A stretch of 64,000 nucleotides of DNA. Source: Pelagibacteraceae bacterium (GTDB taxonomy: Bacteria > Pseudomonadota > Alphaproteobacteria > HIMB59). The notes beneath the pieces are model-generated. The model saw nothing but the letters and a program-made list of their open reading frames with translations, was not told the origin of the DNA and ran no database searches. Positions within the stretch are counted from its first letter, which is position 1. Each line of letters opens with the position of its first letter. Position numbers and translations under genes: made by a program. The stretch spans positions 310,001-374,000 of the forward strand of contig BOYI01000001.1 in NCBI GenBank assembly GCA_019651435.1. The letters run 5' to 3'. Positions 40,767 through 49,551 of this stretch are shown here, piece after piece.

Positions 40767-41432
40767 TTATTCTGCTGCTTTTTCTTCTTTCTTTTCTTCT
40801 TTCTTTTCTTCAGATGATGCCTCTGCTTCTGATTCTGCACCTGCTTCTTCTTCAGTAGTTTGAGGTTCTTTTTCAACTTTAGGAGCTTGAATTGTAGCTA
40901 ACATGAAGTCTCTTCCTAAAATTGTTGGTTTCATACCTTCGCCTAAAGTAACAGAGCTCAGTCTGATATCATCACCTATTTCTTTACCTTCAAGAGATAT
41001 GACAAATTTTTCAGGAATGTTACTAGCTAAACAACTAAGCTCAATTTCTCTTCGAACAACGTTTAAGACACCGCCTTGCTTCAATCCAGGAGAAGTTTCT
41101 TGATCAACAAACTCTACAGGTACAGAGATGACGATTCTTGTTTTATCGTCTACTCTTTGAAAGTCTACATGGATAGGATGATTTTTTACTTTATGTCTTT
41201 GAATACTTTTAACAACAACAGGCTCTTTCTTTTCACCTAAGTCTACTTCAAAGATTTTTGAATAAAATCCACCTTCTTCAAAACGTTTTTTTAATTGAAT
41301 TCTATCAACGGCAACCATAAGAGGATCTGCAGTTCCTCCATAAATTATCGATGGGATTAAACCATCCTTTAAATATGGATTCGTATTGCCTTTTTTTCTT
41401 TCTTTTCCGGGTATATTTCCACTAATTTTCAT
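40767..41432 (-). CDS. rplY: 50S ribosomal protein L25, long Ctc form
   Basis: 5S rRNA-binding ribosomal protein. 221 residues: an L25 domain (about 1-95; GKERKKGNTNPYLKDGLIPSIIYGG near the start) and the C-terminal TL5/Ctc domain (VPVEFVDQETSPGLKQGGVLNVV). The last 30 residues are an Ala/Glu/Lys low-complexity tail encoded partly by a 12-base tandem repeat, an acidic-then-basic extension often variable in Ctc proteins. Lies between prs and pth in the conserved order. Confidence 0.94.
   Translation of the reverse strand: MKISGNIPGKERKKGNTNPYLKDGLIPSIIYGGTADPLMVAVDRIQLKKRFEEGGFYSKIFEVDLGEKKEPVVVKSIQRHKVKNHPIHVDFQRVDDKTRIVISVPVEFVDQETSPGLKQGGVLNVVRREIELSCLASNIPEKFVISLEGKEIGDDIRLSSVTLGEGMKPTILGRDFMLATIQAPKVEKEPQTTEEEAGAESEAEASSEEKKEEKKEEKAAE
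40779..40811 (-). repeat. 12-base tandem repeat inside the rplY tail
   Basis: On the minus strand the unit GAAGAAAAGAAA occurs twice in full (40811 to 40788), followed by a partial third copy. It encodes EEKK repeats in the L25 C-terminal tail. Such in-frame repeats can change copy number by slippage without breaking the gene. Confidence 0.8.
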
Positions 41433-41461
41433 AGGCTGAGTTTATACAATAAATTAATTAA

Positions 41462-42388
41462 TTAATCAAATAGAGAAGAGATAGAAGTTTCAGTATTGAT
41501 ACGCATAATTGCCTCACCAAACAGAGGTGCCACAGATAGGTATCTCATAGATTTTGGCACATCAAAATTAGGCTTTATAGAGTTAGTACAAACCATTTCC
41601 TCTAATACAGAGTTATTAATATTATCTAAAGCTTTACCTGAATAGACTCCATGAGAACAGTACCCATAAACACTAGTTGCACCATTATCTAAAAGCGCCT
41701 TAGCTGCATTACAGATAGTACCACCTGAGTCAACTAAATCATCCACGATAATACATTTTTTATTTTCCACTGAGCCAATAACATTCATAGCATTTGAAAC
41801 CCCTGGTGCATCTCTTCTTTTATCTATAATTGCCAAATCTGCATTTAATTTTTTAGCAAAGGATCTAGCTCTTAAGACCCCCCCAACGTCAGGAGATACA
41901 AATACTAAGTTATCTTCTCTTTTCTTTTCTTTGATATCAGCAATAAAAAGATTGGAGGCATATAAGTTATCAAGAGGGATATCAAAAAATCCTTGTATTT
42001 GACCAGCATGTAAATCCATAGTCAAAACTCTATTTGCACCAGCTGTGGTAATTAGGTTTGCAACAAGTTTTGCAGATATCGGTGTTCTAGGGCCAGTTTT
42101 GCGATCTTGTCGTGCATAACCAAAGTATGGAAGCACAGCTGGTAATTCTGCAGCAGAACCTCTTTTCAACGCATCTATAGCCACTAAGAGTTCCATTAAA
42201 TTATCATTTGCAGGAAATGAAGTAGATTGAATTAGAAAAACATCTTCACCTCTGACGTTCTCTCCAATTTCCACAAATATCTCTTTATCAGAGAATCTGG
42301 TCATTGTTGTTTCTGCTAAAGAATTTTTTGTATAATTGGCGATTTCTTGGGCTAATTCTAGGTTGCTATTACCAGAAATTATCTTCAT
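41462..42388 (-). CDS. prs: Ribose-phosphate pyrophosphokinase
   Basis: Makes PRPP for purine, pyrimidine, histidine and NAD synthesis. 308 residues, full length. Motifs: [60 protein letters not shown], and the PRPP loop [14 protein letters not shown]. It begins 41 bases after the corrected end of pgeF and is followed by rplY-pth-ychF. Confidence 0.96.
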   Translation of the reverse strand: MKIISGNSNLELAQEIANYTKNSLAETTMTRFSDKEIFVEIGENVRGEDVFLIQSTSFPANDNLMELLVAIDALKRGSAAELPAVLPYFGYARQDRKTGPRTPISAKLVANLITTAGANRVLTMDLHAGQIQGFFDIPLDNLYASNLFIADIKEKKREDNLVFVSPDVGGVLRARSFAKKLNADLAIIDKRRDAPGVSNAMNVIGSVENKKCIIVDDLVDSGGTICNAAKALLDNGATSVYGYCSHGVYSGKALDNINNSVLEEMVCTNSIKPNFDVPKSMRYLSVAPLFGEAIMRINTETSISSLFD

Positions 42389-42430
42389 AGATGGGTATGT
42401 TTATATATTAATTAAAATCTCAATCAAAAC

Positions 42431-43133
42431 CTAAATTATAGAAATTAAATTTATATTTCTTCCGTAGTCTTTTAGCTTTTTTTTCTTACTTTCACGAAAG
42501 CTGAAGTAATTCTTGTCTAAGAAAGTATTTTTTTTTGTATCATGCACCTCAGATATATTTGAATTTAATAGGATATATTTAGCCAATTTTGGCAAGTCGA
42601 AGTATATTTTTGCATTCGCCTAACTGCAAATTTTTGATATTCGGTTTTTAATTTTTACAAAATCTTATTTACCTCATATGATCTCTCCTAATACAAGGCC
42701 CAATAATTGATTTTATAGACTTTTTCTGGCACCTAAATTTATCATTTTATTTAAAGTATTTTGTAATCACACCCTTTACTAATCCTTCCATCCAGCATGT
42801 GCATTCCAATTACATGATTTTTTGATCATAAAAATAATTGGTAGACAATCTGCATGTAATTCCTAATATTAATGAATTATCTGAGGTTACAAGGGCGTCA
42901 CATTTAGGATAAGGATTATTTGCTTTTGCGACCAAGCATTTATTTGAATGATATTGATCTGGAATTATTAAATTCTTATCTTTTTTAAACAAAAATCTCT
43001 TAGCTAAATTTAAATTTTGTTTAACATTTTTTTTATTATCAAACGATTTAAGACCGCAATTTAAAGATTTATATATTCCTTTTGATGAACCATGATTTTT
43101 GGAAAAAAATTTATAGCGAATAAATTTTTTCAT
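42431..43133 (-). CDS. pgeF: Peptidoglycan editing factor PgeF (YfiH, laccase-domain), many frameshifts
   Basis: Multicopper-like cytosolic hydrolase family that corrects peptidoglycan precursors. The first 94 residues read cleanly: SSKGIYKSLNCGL, DQYHSNKCLVAKANNPYPKCDALVTSD and SLILGIT. From about 42860 down to 42560 the frame shifts roughly eight times. Taking each piece in its own frame gives ADCLPII, YDQK, NAHAGW, GLVKGVIT, SIKSIIGPCI, then FDLPKLAKYILLNS, FLDKNYFSFRES and the family ending GRNINLI with a stop at 42431. Corrected length is about 237 residues. The start overlaps midA by 4 bases. The apparent empty gap before prs is therefore the end of this gene. Confidence 0.8.
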
Positions 43134-44140
43134 ACTGAATAAAATGAAATATTTAGGAATTGATCACCCATATTTTCAAAGTGAGAGCCACCAAGCATAT
43201 CTATAGTTTTATCGACCTGATCTTTATTTTCAGAATAAGTATTTTCATTTAAATAATTTTTAAATAGTTCTTTTTGAGAAATGACTTTAGGCTTAAAAGT
43301 CTTAAAATTATCTTTTAAATATTCGAAATTAACTCCAAATGAATAGTCAATATTTTCGAATTCTTCAAATAAATTAACCTTCTTATGATTTGATATTAGT
43401 CGAAGTGTACTTTTTCTAGGAAGTTTTAAGTACCCATAATCAGTTGTGCTAAAAAAAAAATTTTTTTTTAATTTTTCTTTTAATTGTATTAAGAGATTAT
43501 CAATTAAGACTGAATGTTCTAGTATATCTTTATCTTCAAATTCATAATTTGAATATCTATTTTTTAAGTGTGCAGAAATTAAATTTTCTTCATATACTAA
43601 TTTATACTCATTATTAATTTTTGTTATTTTTATTTCATTAAACTTTTTATTTTGATGAATGTATTGTTTTGATCCAAAAGCATCGAAGAATTCATTAGAA
43701 TAAAAAAACGTAGTAATATTTGGATTAATTTTAATATTGTTTAAATCATCAAAAACTTCAGCTGAGGGTATCTTTTTCTTTATCTCTTTGATGAAGTAAT
43801 CACTTTTCTCTAATATCGAAATTTTTTGAACTTCTATCTTTTTTGATTTCAAGTAATTTAATATATCAAGAGTCAAATATCCGTTACCTGGTCCAAATTC
43901 AATTAAATGAACTTTTTTTATATCAGGAAATACAGATAAAAATTGATTAGTTAGACATATACCAAATAAAGATGATATTTCTGGTGATGTAATAAAATGT
44001 CCTTTGTTTCCAATTTTTTGTATTTCTTCAGAATTATAAAACCCATCTTTTTTTGAGAAGTTAGATATCTCAACAAAATCTTGGATGCTTATACTTCCGG
44101 AGGCCCTTATAGCCAAATCTATTTTTTGTTGTACAGACAT
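43130..44140 (-). CDS. SAM-dependent methyltransferase, MidA/NDUFAF7 family
   Basis: Class I methyltransferase of 336 residues, COG1565 type. Characteristic segments are GHFITSPEISSLFGICL, the SAM loop LIEFGPGNGYLTLDIL and FFYSNEFFDAFGSKQYI. The human relative NDUFAF7 methylates an arginine of complex I subunit NDUFS2; the same role is possible here but unproven. In alphaproteobacteria it commonly lies between lgt and pgeF, as it does here, overlapping lgt by 22 bases. Confidence 0.86.
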   Translation of the reverse strand: MSVQQKIDLAIRASGSISIQDFVEISNFSKKDGFYNSEEIQKIGNKGHFITSPEISSLFGICLTNQFLSVFPDIKKVHLIEFGPGNGYLTLDILNYLKSKKIEVQKISILEKSDYFIKEIKKKIPSAEVFDDLNNIKINPNITTFFYSNEFFDAFGSKQYIHQNKKFNEIKITKINNEYKLVYEENLISAHLKNRYSNYEFEDKDILEHSVLIDNLLIQLKEKLKKNFFFSTTDYGYLKLPRKSTLRLISNHKKVNLFEEFENIDYSFGVNFEYLKDNFKTFKPKVISQKELFKNYLNENTYSENKDQVDKTIDMLGGSHFENMGDQFLNISFYSV

Positions 44141-44898
44141 TTATATAAAATTATCAAACCAATGAATAAAATTGGAATGCTTAAAATCTGACCTTGAGTA
44201 AAAAGATTATATTTTATTCCAATTTGAATATCAGGTTCCCTTAAGTATTCAATTAAAAATCTTACAATCGAATAATTAATTAAAAAAATACTTGTTATTA
44301 AACCTTTTGGAATTTTTTTAAATAATTTAAAAATACAAAATAAAATAATAAAAGGAATAAGACCTTCGAATACTGCCTCATAAATTTGAGATAAATGTCT
44401 ATAAAATTCTTCACCTGAATATCGAATACTTATAAAAAAATCAGTTTTTCTGCCAATGAGTTCTTGATTTATAAAATTAGATAATCTTCCTAAAAAAATT
44501 CCTAAGGGTGCAGTAATACTTAATAAATCAGCAATAAGAAATAATTTAATGGAATAAATTTTGGTGAATATAATTGTGGTCAATATAATTCCAAATAGAG
44601 CCCCATGAAACGACATACCACCTTCCCATACTTTTAATATATCTAGGGGGTTAGATGAATAAAATGAAAAATTATAAAAGATAACATAGCCTAATCTTCC
44701 ACCAATAATTACTGATAAAAATAAATAAAAAAATAAATCATCTAATTTCTTTTTATCTAAGTTAAAATCATTAAGATGAGATACTGCAAATACATAAAAA
44801 TAAATAAAACCCAATATATAAGAAAGACTGTACCAACGAATGGCTAAGCCAAAAAATTCAAAAGCTACCGGGGATAAAAATTCAGGATATTCAAACAC
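44119..44898 (-). CDS. lgt: Prolipoprotein diacylglyceryl transferase
   Basis: First enzyme of lipoprotein maturation, in the inner membrane. 259 residues, seven membrane helices. Signatures: GGRLGYVIFYN, VWEGGMSFHGALFG (catalytic His region), and GIFLGRLSNFINQELIGRKT, the Lgt signature. YLREPDIQIG near the C-terminus is also typical. The two lipoproteins predicted in this window (at 19123 and 60332) would be its substrates. The 234 bases upstream, to the ybjN-like gene, contain no gene I can support. Confidence 0.94.
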   Translation of the reverse strand: MFEYPEFLSPVAFEFFGLAIRWYSLSYILGFIYFYVFAVSHLNDFNLDKKKLDDLFFYLFLSVIIGGRLGYVIFYNFSFYSSNPLDILKVWEGGMSFHGALFGIILTTIIFTKIYSIKLFLIADLLSITAPLGIFLGRLSNFINQELIGRKTDFFISIRYSGEEFYRHLSQIYEAVFEGLIPFIILFCIFKLFKKIPKGLITSIFLINYSIVRFLIEYLREPDIQIGIKYNLFTQGQILSIPILFIGLIILYKCLYNKK

Positions 44899-45132
44899 TT
44901 TAAAAATTAATAATACAACTTACGTCTCCAACAAAGACAAACTTTATTTGTATTTATCCAAAGTTATATATAGAGGACTGGATTTTCTCGAATTAGCTAA
45001 ATCTTTAAGATCAGATTTTAAAAGACTTAAACCTCACATCTCAAATATTCGAAAATTAAAGTAAGTATTTTACTAACAACTTTATACTATATCTAGTGTG
45101 TTATAGGTGTTTATTTGTGATATATATGGTGT

Positions 45133-45588
45133 ATGTCAAAAAAAAGCATTGATTCTAGCCCTATTTCTCACTTAGAGGATATATTTAATGTAAAACAGGA
45201 GGGATCTTCTTCTCAACCTGGCGAAATATCATTATTGACTGAAATTCACGAACAAAAAGTGATTATGGATTTTCAATGGATTAAGGATTTAAAAGTACTT
45301 ATTACTTCTTTTAGCATTGATAATTATGAGTATAGCTTTTTAACTCATCACATTAACAAGATTAATAATAACTTAGTAATCGGGACCCTGAAACAAAATA
45401 CCAATAATAAAATAGTTTATAAGCATAGTTTGCCAATATCAGGCTATGCCTCTTCTGAGGATATTAGGCTATACCTCGAAAATATATTATCAGAGTTTAA
45501 CCATCTTGTATCAGTTCTACTAAAAAGCGATAAGATTGTTCAACAATCTCATAATTTAATAAATCAAAAAATTGTCGGTCACGCTTAA
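45133..45588 (+). CDS. YbjN domain-containing protein
   Basis: A 151-residue cytoplasmic protein. The region DFQWIKDLKVLITSFSIDNY, then INKINNNLVIGTL and KHSLPISGYA follows the pattern of alphaproteobacterial YbjN proteins (FSWMDD..., LINEQLWLGHF, RHALLLPGG). The fold is related to type III secretion chaperones; function is unknown. It sits directly before proC, overlapping it by 17 bases, which is the usual alphaproteobacterial context and supports the call. Confidence 0.7.
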   Translation: MSKKSIDSSPISHLEDIFNVKQEGSSSQPGEISLLTEIHEQKVIMDFQWIKDLKVLITSFSIDNYEYSFLTHHINKINNNLVIGTLKQNTNNKIVYKHSLPISGYASSEDIRLYLENILSEFNHLVSVLLKSDKIVQQSHNLINQKIVGHA

Positions 45589-46367
45589 GCCCAAAATTCT
45601 TTTTGTCGGCTACGGACATCTTGCAAAATCTTTAGCTTCAAATTCTTTTTTAAAAAATTTTAAGATTGACTCAATTAATTCTAAAAGTCGGATCTATTCA
45701 TTAAATAGAAAGAAGATAATAAAAAAATTAAATCCTCCTTACAAATATGTTTTTTTGCTTGTAAGGCCAAATTTATTTAATCAAAAGGGAACACGAGTTT
45801 AATAAATATATAGATCCCAAAACAATAATTGTTTCCTGTATGGCAGGAGTAACTATAAATAGAATTCAGCAAATTATAAATTCAAAAAATATAATAAGAA
45901 TTATGCCTAATGTTATGGCAAAACAAAATGCATCTCATACCTATGTTTATGCAAAAAATAAAAAATTAATTAATAGTACTTTTTATAAAATACTTAAATC
46001 ATTTGGAACTTATCATATTAGCTCAAAAGAAGATGAAATTAATATAGCTACTGCATTATATGGTAGTGGACCAGCTTTTATCGCATTCTTGGTTAATGCA
46101 TTTGTAGCCGCTAGTAAGAATATTTCTCCTAATTCAAAAGTAAATGAAAGGGATGTTATTCATCTTTTTAAAAATGTAATTTCAATTAATGATAGTTCCC
46201 TGAAGTTAGAAAAATTTGTTCAATCCATCGCTAGTAAAAAAGGCACTACTCAAGCTGGTGTTCATTTTCTTAAATCTCAAAATTTAAAAAAAATTATGTA
46301 CACCACTCTTCATAGGGCTTATAAACGTGCTAAGGAAATTAGCATTGAAAAACAAGTCTCTAAATAA
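45572..46367 (+). CDS. proC: Pyrroline-5-carboxylate reductase, one frameshift
   Basis: Last enzyme of proline synthesis. The N-terminal part has the NAD(P) loop as ILFVGYGHLAKSL and ends YVFLLVRPNLF; the frame breaks at about 45792. The next frame starts EFNKYIDPKTIIVSCMAGVTINRI and continues IIRIMPNVMAKQNAS, ATALYGSGPAFIAFL and SKKGTTQAGVHFL, the family's C-terminal signature. Corrected length is about 265 residues. The likely start is a TTG at 45572 inside the ybjN end. Overlaps the next gene. Confidence 0.86.
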
Positions 46368-46836
46368 ATCAAATTTAAAAAATCTTAATAATTTTGCCCA
46401 TCTTGGCAATTTTTCAAAAAAATTAAAAACTTTTAAGTCTGATTATGAAAATCTTGAGAGTTTCATAGATGATTTTGAAAAATATTTAGAAACTCAAATA
46501 GAAACCCCCTCCTTAAAGCTCAATTCACAAGATAGAATTTTTGAGGGTATTGTTAATAGACTTGATATTTTATCTGATTTTAAAAAGATCGTTATTAGAA
46601 TTTATTTAGAATCACAAAAAAACCCTAAGCTTCTCTTAACATTAAATAAATATATTCATAAATATTTTAGTGGCTTTCTAAAATCACCGATTAGTTTAGG
46701 AACTTCTTATTTGATTTATATTTACGCCTTTAATATTTGGATCGAGGATGATGAAAATATGGATAAAACTATGGCGGCAATTGGAAATTCTTTTGAGGGT
46801 ATTAATAAAATAAAATCCTTTATCAAAATCCAATGA
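46345..46836 (+). CDS. COQ9 / TetR-C-like protein
   Basis: A helical protein of about 163 residues. The block DRIFEGIVNRLDILSDFKKIVIRIYLESQKNPKLLL and the end IWIEDDENMDKTMAAIGNSF follow the pattern of alphaproteobacterial proteins annotated as COQ9 family or TetR C-terminal-like, where the end reads W.DD....KTMA.LD. COQ9 binds isoprenoid lipids in ubiquinone synthesis. No N-terminal HTH is obvious, so a DNA-binding role is doubtful. A GTG at 46327 or a TTG at 46345 may be the start; both overlap proC. The stop overlaps csaA by 4 bases. Confidence 0.55.
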   Translation: MKNKSLNKSNLKNLNNFAHLGNFSKKLKTFKSDYENLESFIDDFEKYLETQIETPSLKLNSQDRIFEGIVNRLDILSDFKKIVIRIYLESQKNPKLLLTLNKYIHKYFSGFLKSPISLGTSYLIYIYAFNIWIEDDENMDKTMAAIGNSFEGINKIKSFIKIQ

Positions 46837-47165
46837 TTGAATATAGCGATTTTGAAAAAGTAGAAATCAGAGTAGGGACTGTAATTGAAGCTAGATTTAA
46901 TGATAAGTCAATTAAGCCTAGTATTATTCTTATAATTGATTTTGGTGAGGTTTTAGGTCATAAAAAAACATCAGCTCAGCTTACTAAATATTATAAGCCA
47001 GAAGAACTAATTGGAAAACAAGTTGCTGCAGTCACTAATTTTCCACCAAAACAAATTGGAAAAATGATTTCCGAAGTATTGGTTCTAGGGTTTCCAGATG
47101 AAGAAAATAATCCTATTTTAGTAATGCCTACAAAAAAAGTAAATAATGGTGGAAAGCTCTTTTAG
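46833..47165 (+). CDS. csaA: CsaA-like tRNA-binding domain protein
   Basis: A stand-alone EMAP/tRNA-binding OB fold of 110 residues: FEKVEIRVGTVIEARFNDKSIKPSIILIIDFGE, TSAQLTKYYKPEELIGKQVAAVTNFPPKQIG, SEVLVLGF and PTKKVNNGGKLF. This fits CsaA, described as an export chaperone in Bacillus, though its tRNA-binding fold suggests an RNA role. It follows the COQ9-like gene by overlap and is convergent with the histidine kinase gene, 3 bases away. Confidence 0.85.
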   Translation: MIEYSDFEKVEIRVGTVIEARFNDKSIKPSIILIIDFGEVLGHKKTSAQLTKYYKPEELIGKQVAAVTNFPPKQIGKMISEVLVLGFPDEENNPILVMPTKKVNNGGKLF

Positions 47166-47168
47166 CTA

Positions 47169-48411
47169 TTAGATTTCAAAAGAAATAATTACTTTTAAGC
47201 CGCCATAAGTAGATTTACCAAACTTCAATTCTCCATTGTTTAGCTTAATTAATTTTTGAACAATTGATAATCCTAGTCCCGTACCTTGATTGAGTTGTTC
47301 AGAGCCTTTAACAAATGGTCTGACTAGTTGTTCTTCAGTTAAGCTAGTACCAGGTCCATCATCCTCAATACTAATTAACCAACTATTATTTTGAATTGTT
47401 GAATTAAGATAAATATTTTCTGCAAATTTATTCGCATTATCTAAAATATTAATTAGCGCCCTTTTTACTTGATTTTTTCTAATTAAAACTTTTTTTGAGT
47501 CATTTCGCAAAATAGAAATATTTTGATAATTATTTGTAATTTCTTGAATTAAACTATCAGCAATTGTTTCATCTAAATTTTCATTTTTTTCATTTTTTAT
47601 AAAATCTAAGTAGTGATTAAGCATGATATTCATCTCAGAGATATTTTTAGAAATAGAACCCTTTATTTCTTCATTATTAATTTCTTCAATCATAAGATTA
47701 ATTCTTGTTAAAGGAGTTTTCAAATCGTGACTTATTCCAGCAAGCATATTTCTTTGATTTTCAAAAGTACTATTAATATTATTTTGCATATTATTAAAAT
47801 CACTTATTAAACCTCTTACCTCTGATGAGCCAGTAGGTTTTAAATTAGGGGTATCAATTCCTCTACCAAAACTTTTAGTAATAATTCCTAATCTTTTAAG
47901 TGGTTGAATTTGTTTTTTGATAAAAAAATAAGAGATTAAGGACAGAATAAAGCTAATTCCTATTGTCCATAAAAAAAATCCAGCAACAGTCGTATTTTCA
48001 ACTCTTTTTTTGGGTACAAGGTAAAAATAATTTTTATTGAGGGTATTATAAAAAACAAAAAAAATTATCATTTTGATTAGCTATAAATTCTCCAGGAACA
48101 GAACTTAAACTCTGATTTATTCTCTTTTTAAATATCCAATTAGATATAGGTTTTAAATCATTTATTTGAAATTGATCAGTTTTTATTATTTGTAGGGTAT
48201 TGGCAAATTTATCAATTTCTTCATTATTTTTATTAAGTTCTAAAATTTTAATTTCATTAGCAATTGATTGAGCACTTCTTTTTAGAACGAGATCCCAGTG
48301 AAGTTCAAAAAATATGACTATTCCAACTATTTGAACTAGAACTATTGGTAAGGTGATGAGATAAACAGATCTCACCAATAGACTACCTGAGAAATTATTC
48401 CATTTAAACAT
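47169..48411 (-). CDS. Two-component sensor histidine kinase, EnvZ-like, one frameshift
   Basis: Membrane kinase, about 414 residues after correction. Two helices (about 10-32 and 137-160) flank a periplasmic loop of about 100 residues; then HAMP (QPLKRLGIITKSFGRGID), HisKA with phospho-His in GISHDLKTPLTRI, and an ATPase domain with NILDNANKFA, EDDGPGTSL and GTGLGLSIV. The frame breaks in a T-run at about 48055, inside the periplasmic part. The ATG shares its last base with the response regulator stop (TAATG), so the pair is co-translated. The overall layout is EnvZ/OmpR; the stimulus is unknown. Confidence 0.83.
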
Positions 48412-49076
48412 TAAAGAAAAATTTTATAACCTTTCCCATGCACTGATCTTATTAAATCTTCTAAATTACATTCTTTTTTTAGTTTTAATCGAAGCCTTGA
48501 AATTTGCATATCTCCACTTCTAGATAAAAAATCTAAATCCAACTCCGTATTTAATAAGTCTCGTGTTAAGTATTGGTGAGAATTATTAATTAAAAGTTTT
48601 AATATTTTTACTTCATTGCTTGATAAATTTACTTTCACACCTTTGTGAAGTAATTGTTCTTTTTTTAAATCAAATTCAGTATTTTCCCCTAAATTGACAA
48701 CATCTAAAGACTGTTTTTGAGATATTCTTTTTAATTTTTAATATCAATTCACGTGAGTCAAAGGGTTTGCCAATATAATCATCGGCTCCTAATTCTAATC
48801 CACTTATTCTGTCATCAACATCACTTAAAGCAGAAAGAAAAATAACAGGAGTGTTGACTCTGTCTTTAATTGAGTGTTTGTAAAATTCCAATCCTGTACT
48901 ATCGGTAACATCACATCAAGTATAATTAGATCAAAAATAAAAAGTTTTACTAATTTTTTTGCTTCATCAATATTGTTTGCCTTGGAAACAATGTAATTAT
49001 TATTTTTAAGTAATTTCTCAATTAGTTTTTGTAGACTCTCATCATCTTCTACAAGTAAAATATGTTGATCATTCAT
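48411..49076 (-). CDS. OmpR-family response regulator (PetR/OmpR-like), two frameshifts
   Basis: Transcription factor of about 222 residues. The receiver has HILLVEDDESL, phospho-Asp in LIILDVMLP, and after a missing base near 48908 continues DSTGLEFYKH, TPVIFLSALSDVDDRISGLELGADDYIGKPF (Thr/Ser and Lys switch residues; LSA in place of TA). A second indel near 48733 leads to SLDVVNLGENTEFDL and the winged-helix C-terminus LSSNEVKILKLLINNSHQYLTRDLL with VHGKGYKI. The stop and start codons overlap both neighbours by one base (TAATG). Being next to a MarR gene and ilvE resembles petPR of Rhodobacter, which controls cytochrome bc1 expression; that role is inferred. Confidence 0.85.
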
Positions 49077-49492
49077 TACAATGACTCAATTATATTGATA
49101 AATCCTGCCATATTTTTAGGATCAGTTTTTTGAAATATTTTAATTACTTTTTCATTTATACGATTTGTTGTTTTCTCTAACAAATCTAATCCTAATGGAG
49201 TAATAATAATTAGCTTGTTATCATTTAGTATTATTTTCTTAGATTGTAAATCTTTGATAATAAGGTTGAGATTTTGTTTTTTTAAATAAACCTTATTAGC
49301 TATTTCAATTTTCTTCTTAAATCCTTTTTTTATTTCTAAAAGGACAAGTAATTCATTAAAAGTTAAATTATTGAGCTCACAACAAGTCTGAATTTCTCTT
49401 TGTAAGTACTTATAAGATCGATGAAGTCCTAAGATAATCTCTAAGATATTTTCTTTTTTAAAGTAGAGTGTATCGGCAAAGTTTAAATTCAT
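49076..49492 (-). CDS. MarR-family transcriptional regulator (PetP-like)
   Basis: A 138-residue protein with a winged helix of MarR type: LHRSYKYLQREIQTCCELNNLTFNELLVLLEIKKG, IANKVYLKKQNLNLIIKDLQSKKII (recognition helix) and ITPLGLDLLEKT. It starts the operon MarR-response regulator-kinase and is divergent from ilvE. In Rhodobacter capsulatus petP (MarR-like) precedes petR, matching the order here. A short palindrome ATTGTGCAAT lies in the divergent promoter region at 49512-49521 and may be its operator. Confidence 0.7.
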   Translation of the reverse strand: MNLNFADTLYFKKENILEIILGLHRSYKYLQREIQTCCELNNLTFNELLVLLEIKKGFKKKIEIANKVYLKKQNLNLIIKDLQSKKIILNDNKLIIITPLGLDLLEKTTNRINEKVIKIFQKTDPKNMAGFINIIESL

Positions 49493-49551
49493 ATCTCTAA
49501 TTCATAATTATATTGTGCAATGAAATAAATAATATTACATTATTGCGAATT

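Noticed and set aside
42389-42810. A 420-base intergenic region with possible regulatory RNA between prs and pgeF
   Set aside because: Reading it in shifting frames recovers the C-terminal half of PgeF down to 42431, so only about 40 bases are truly intergenic.
44840-45064. Possible 74-codon gene upstream of lgt (plus strand)
   Set aside because: The first third lies inside lgt, no credible start occurs after it, and I recognise no family. A resemblance to the end of UbiK was considered but key residues do not match. The 234-base region is left as non-coding.
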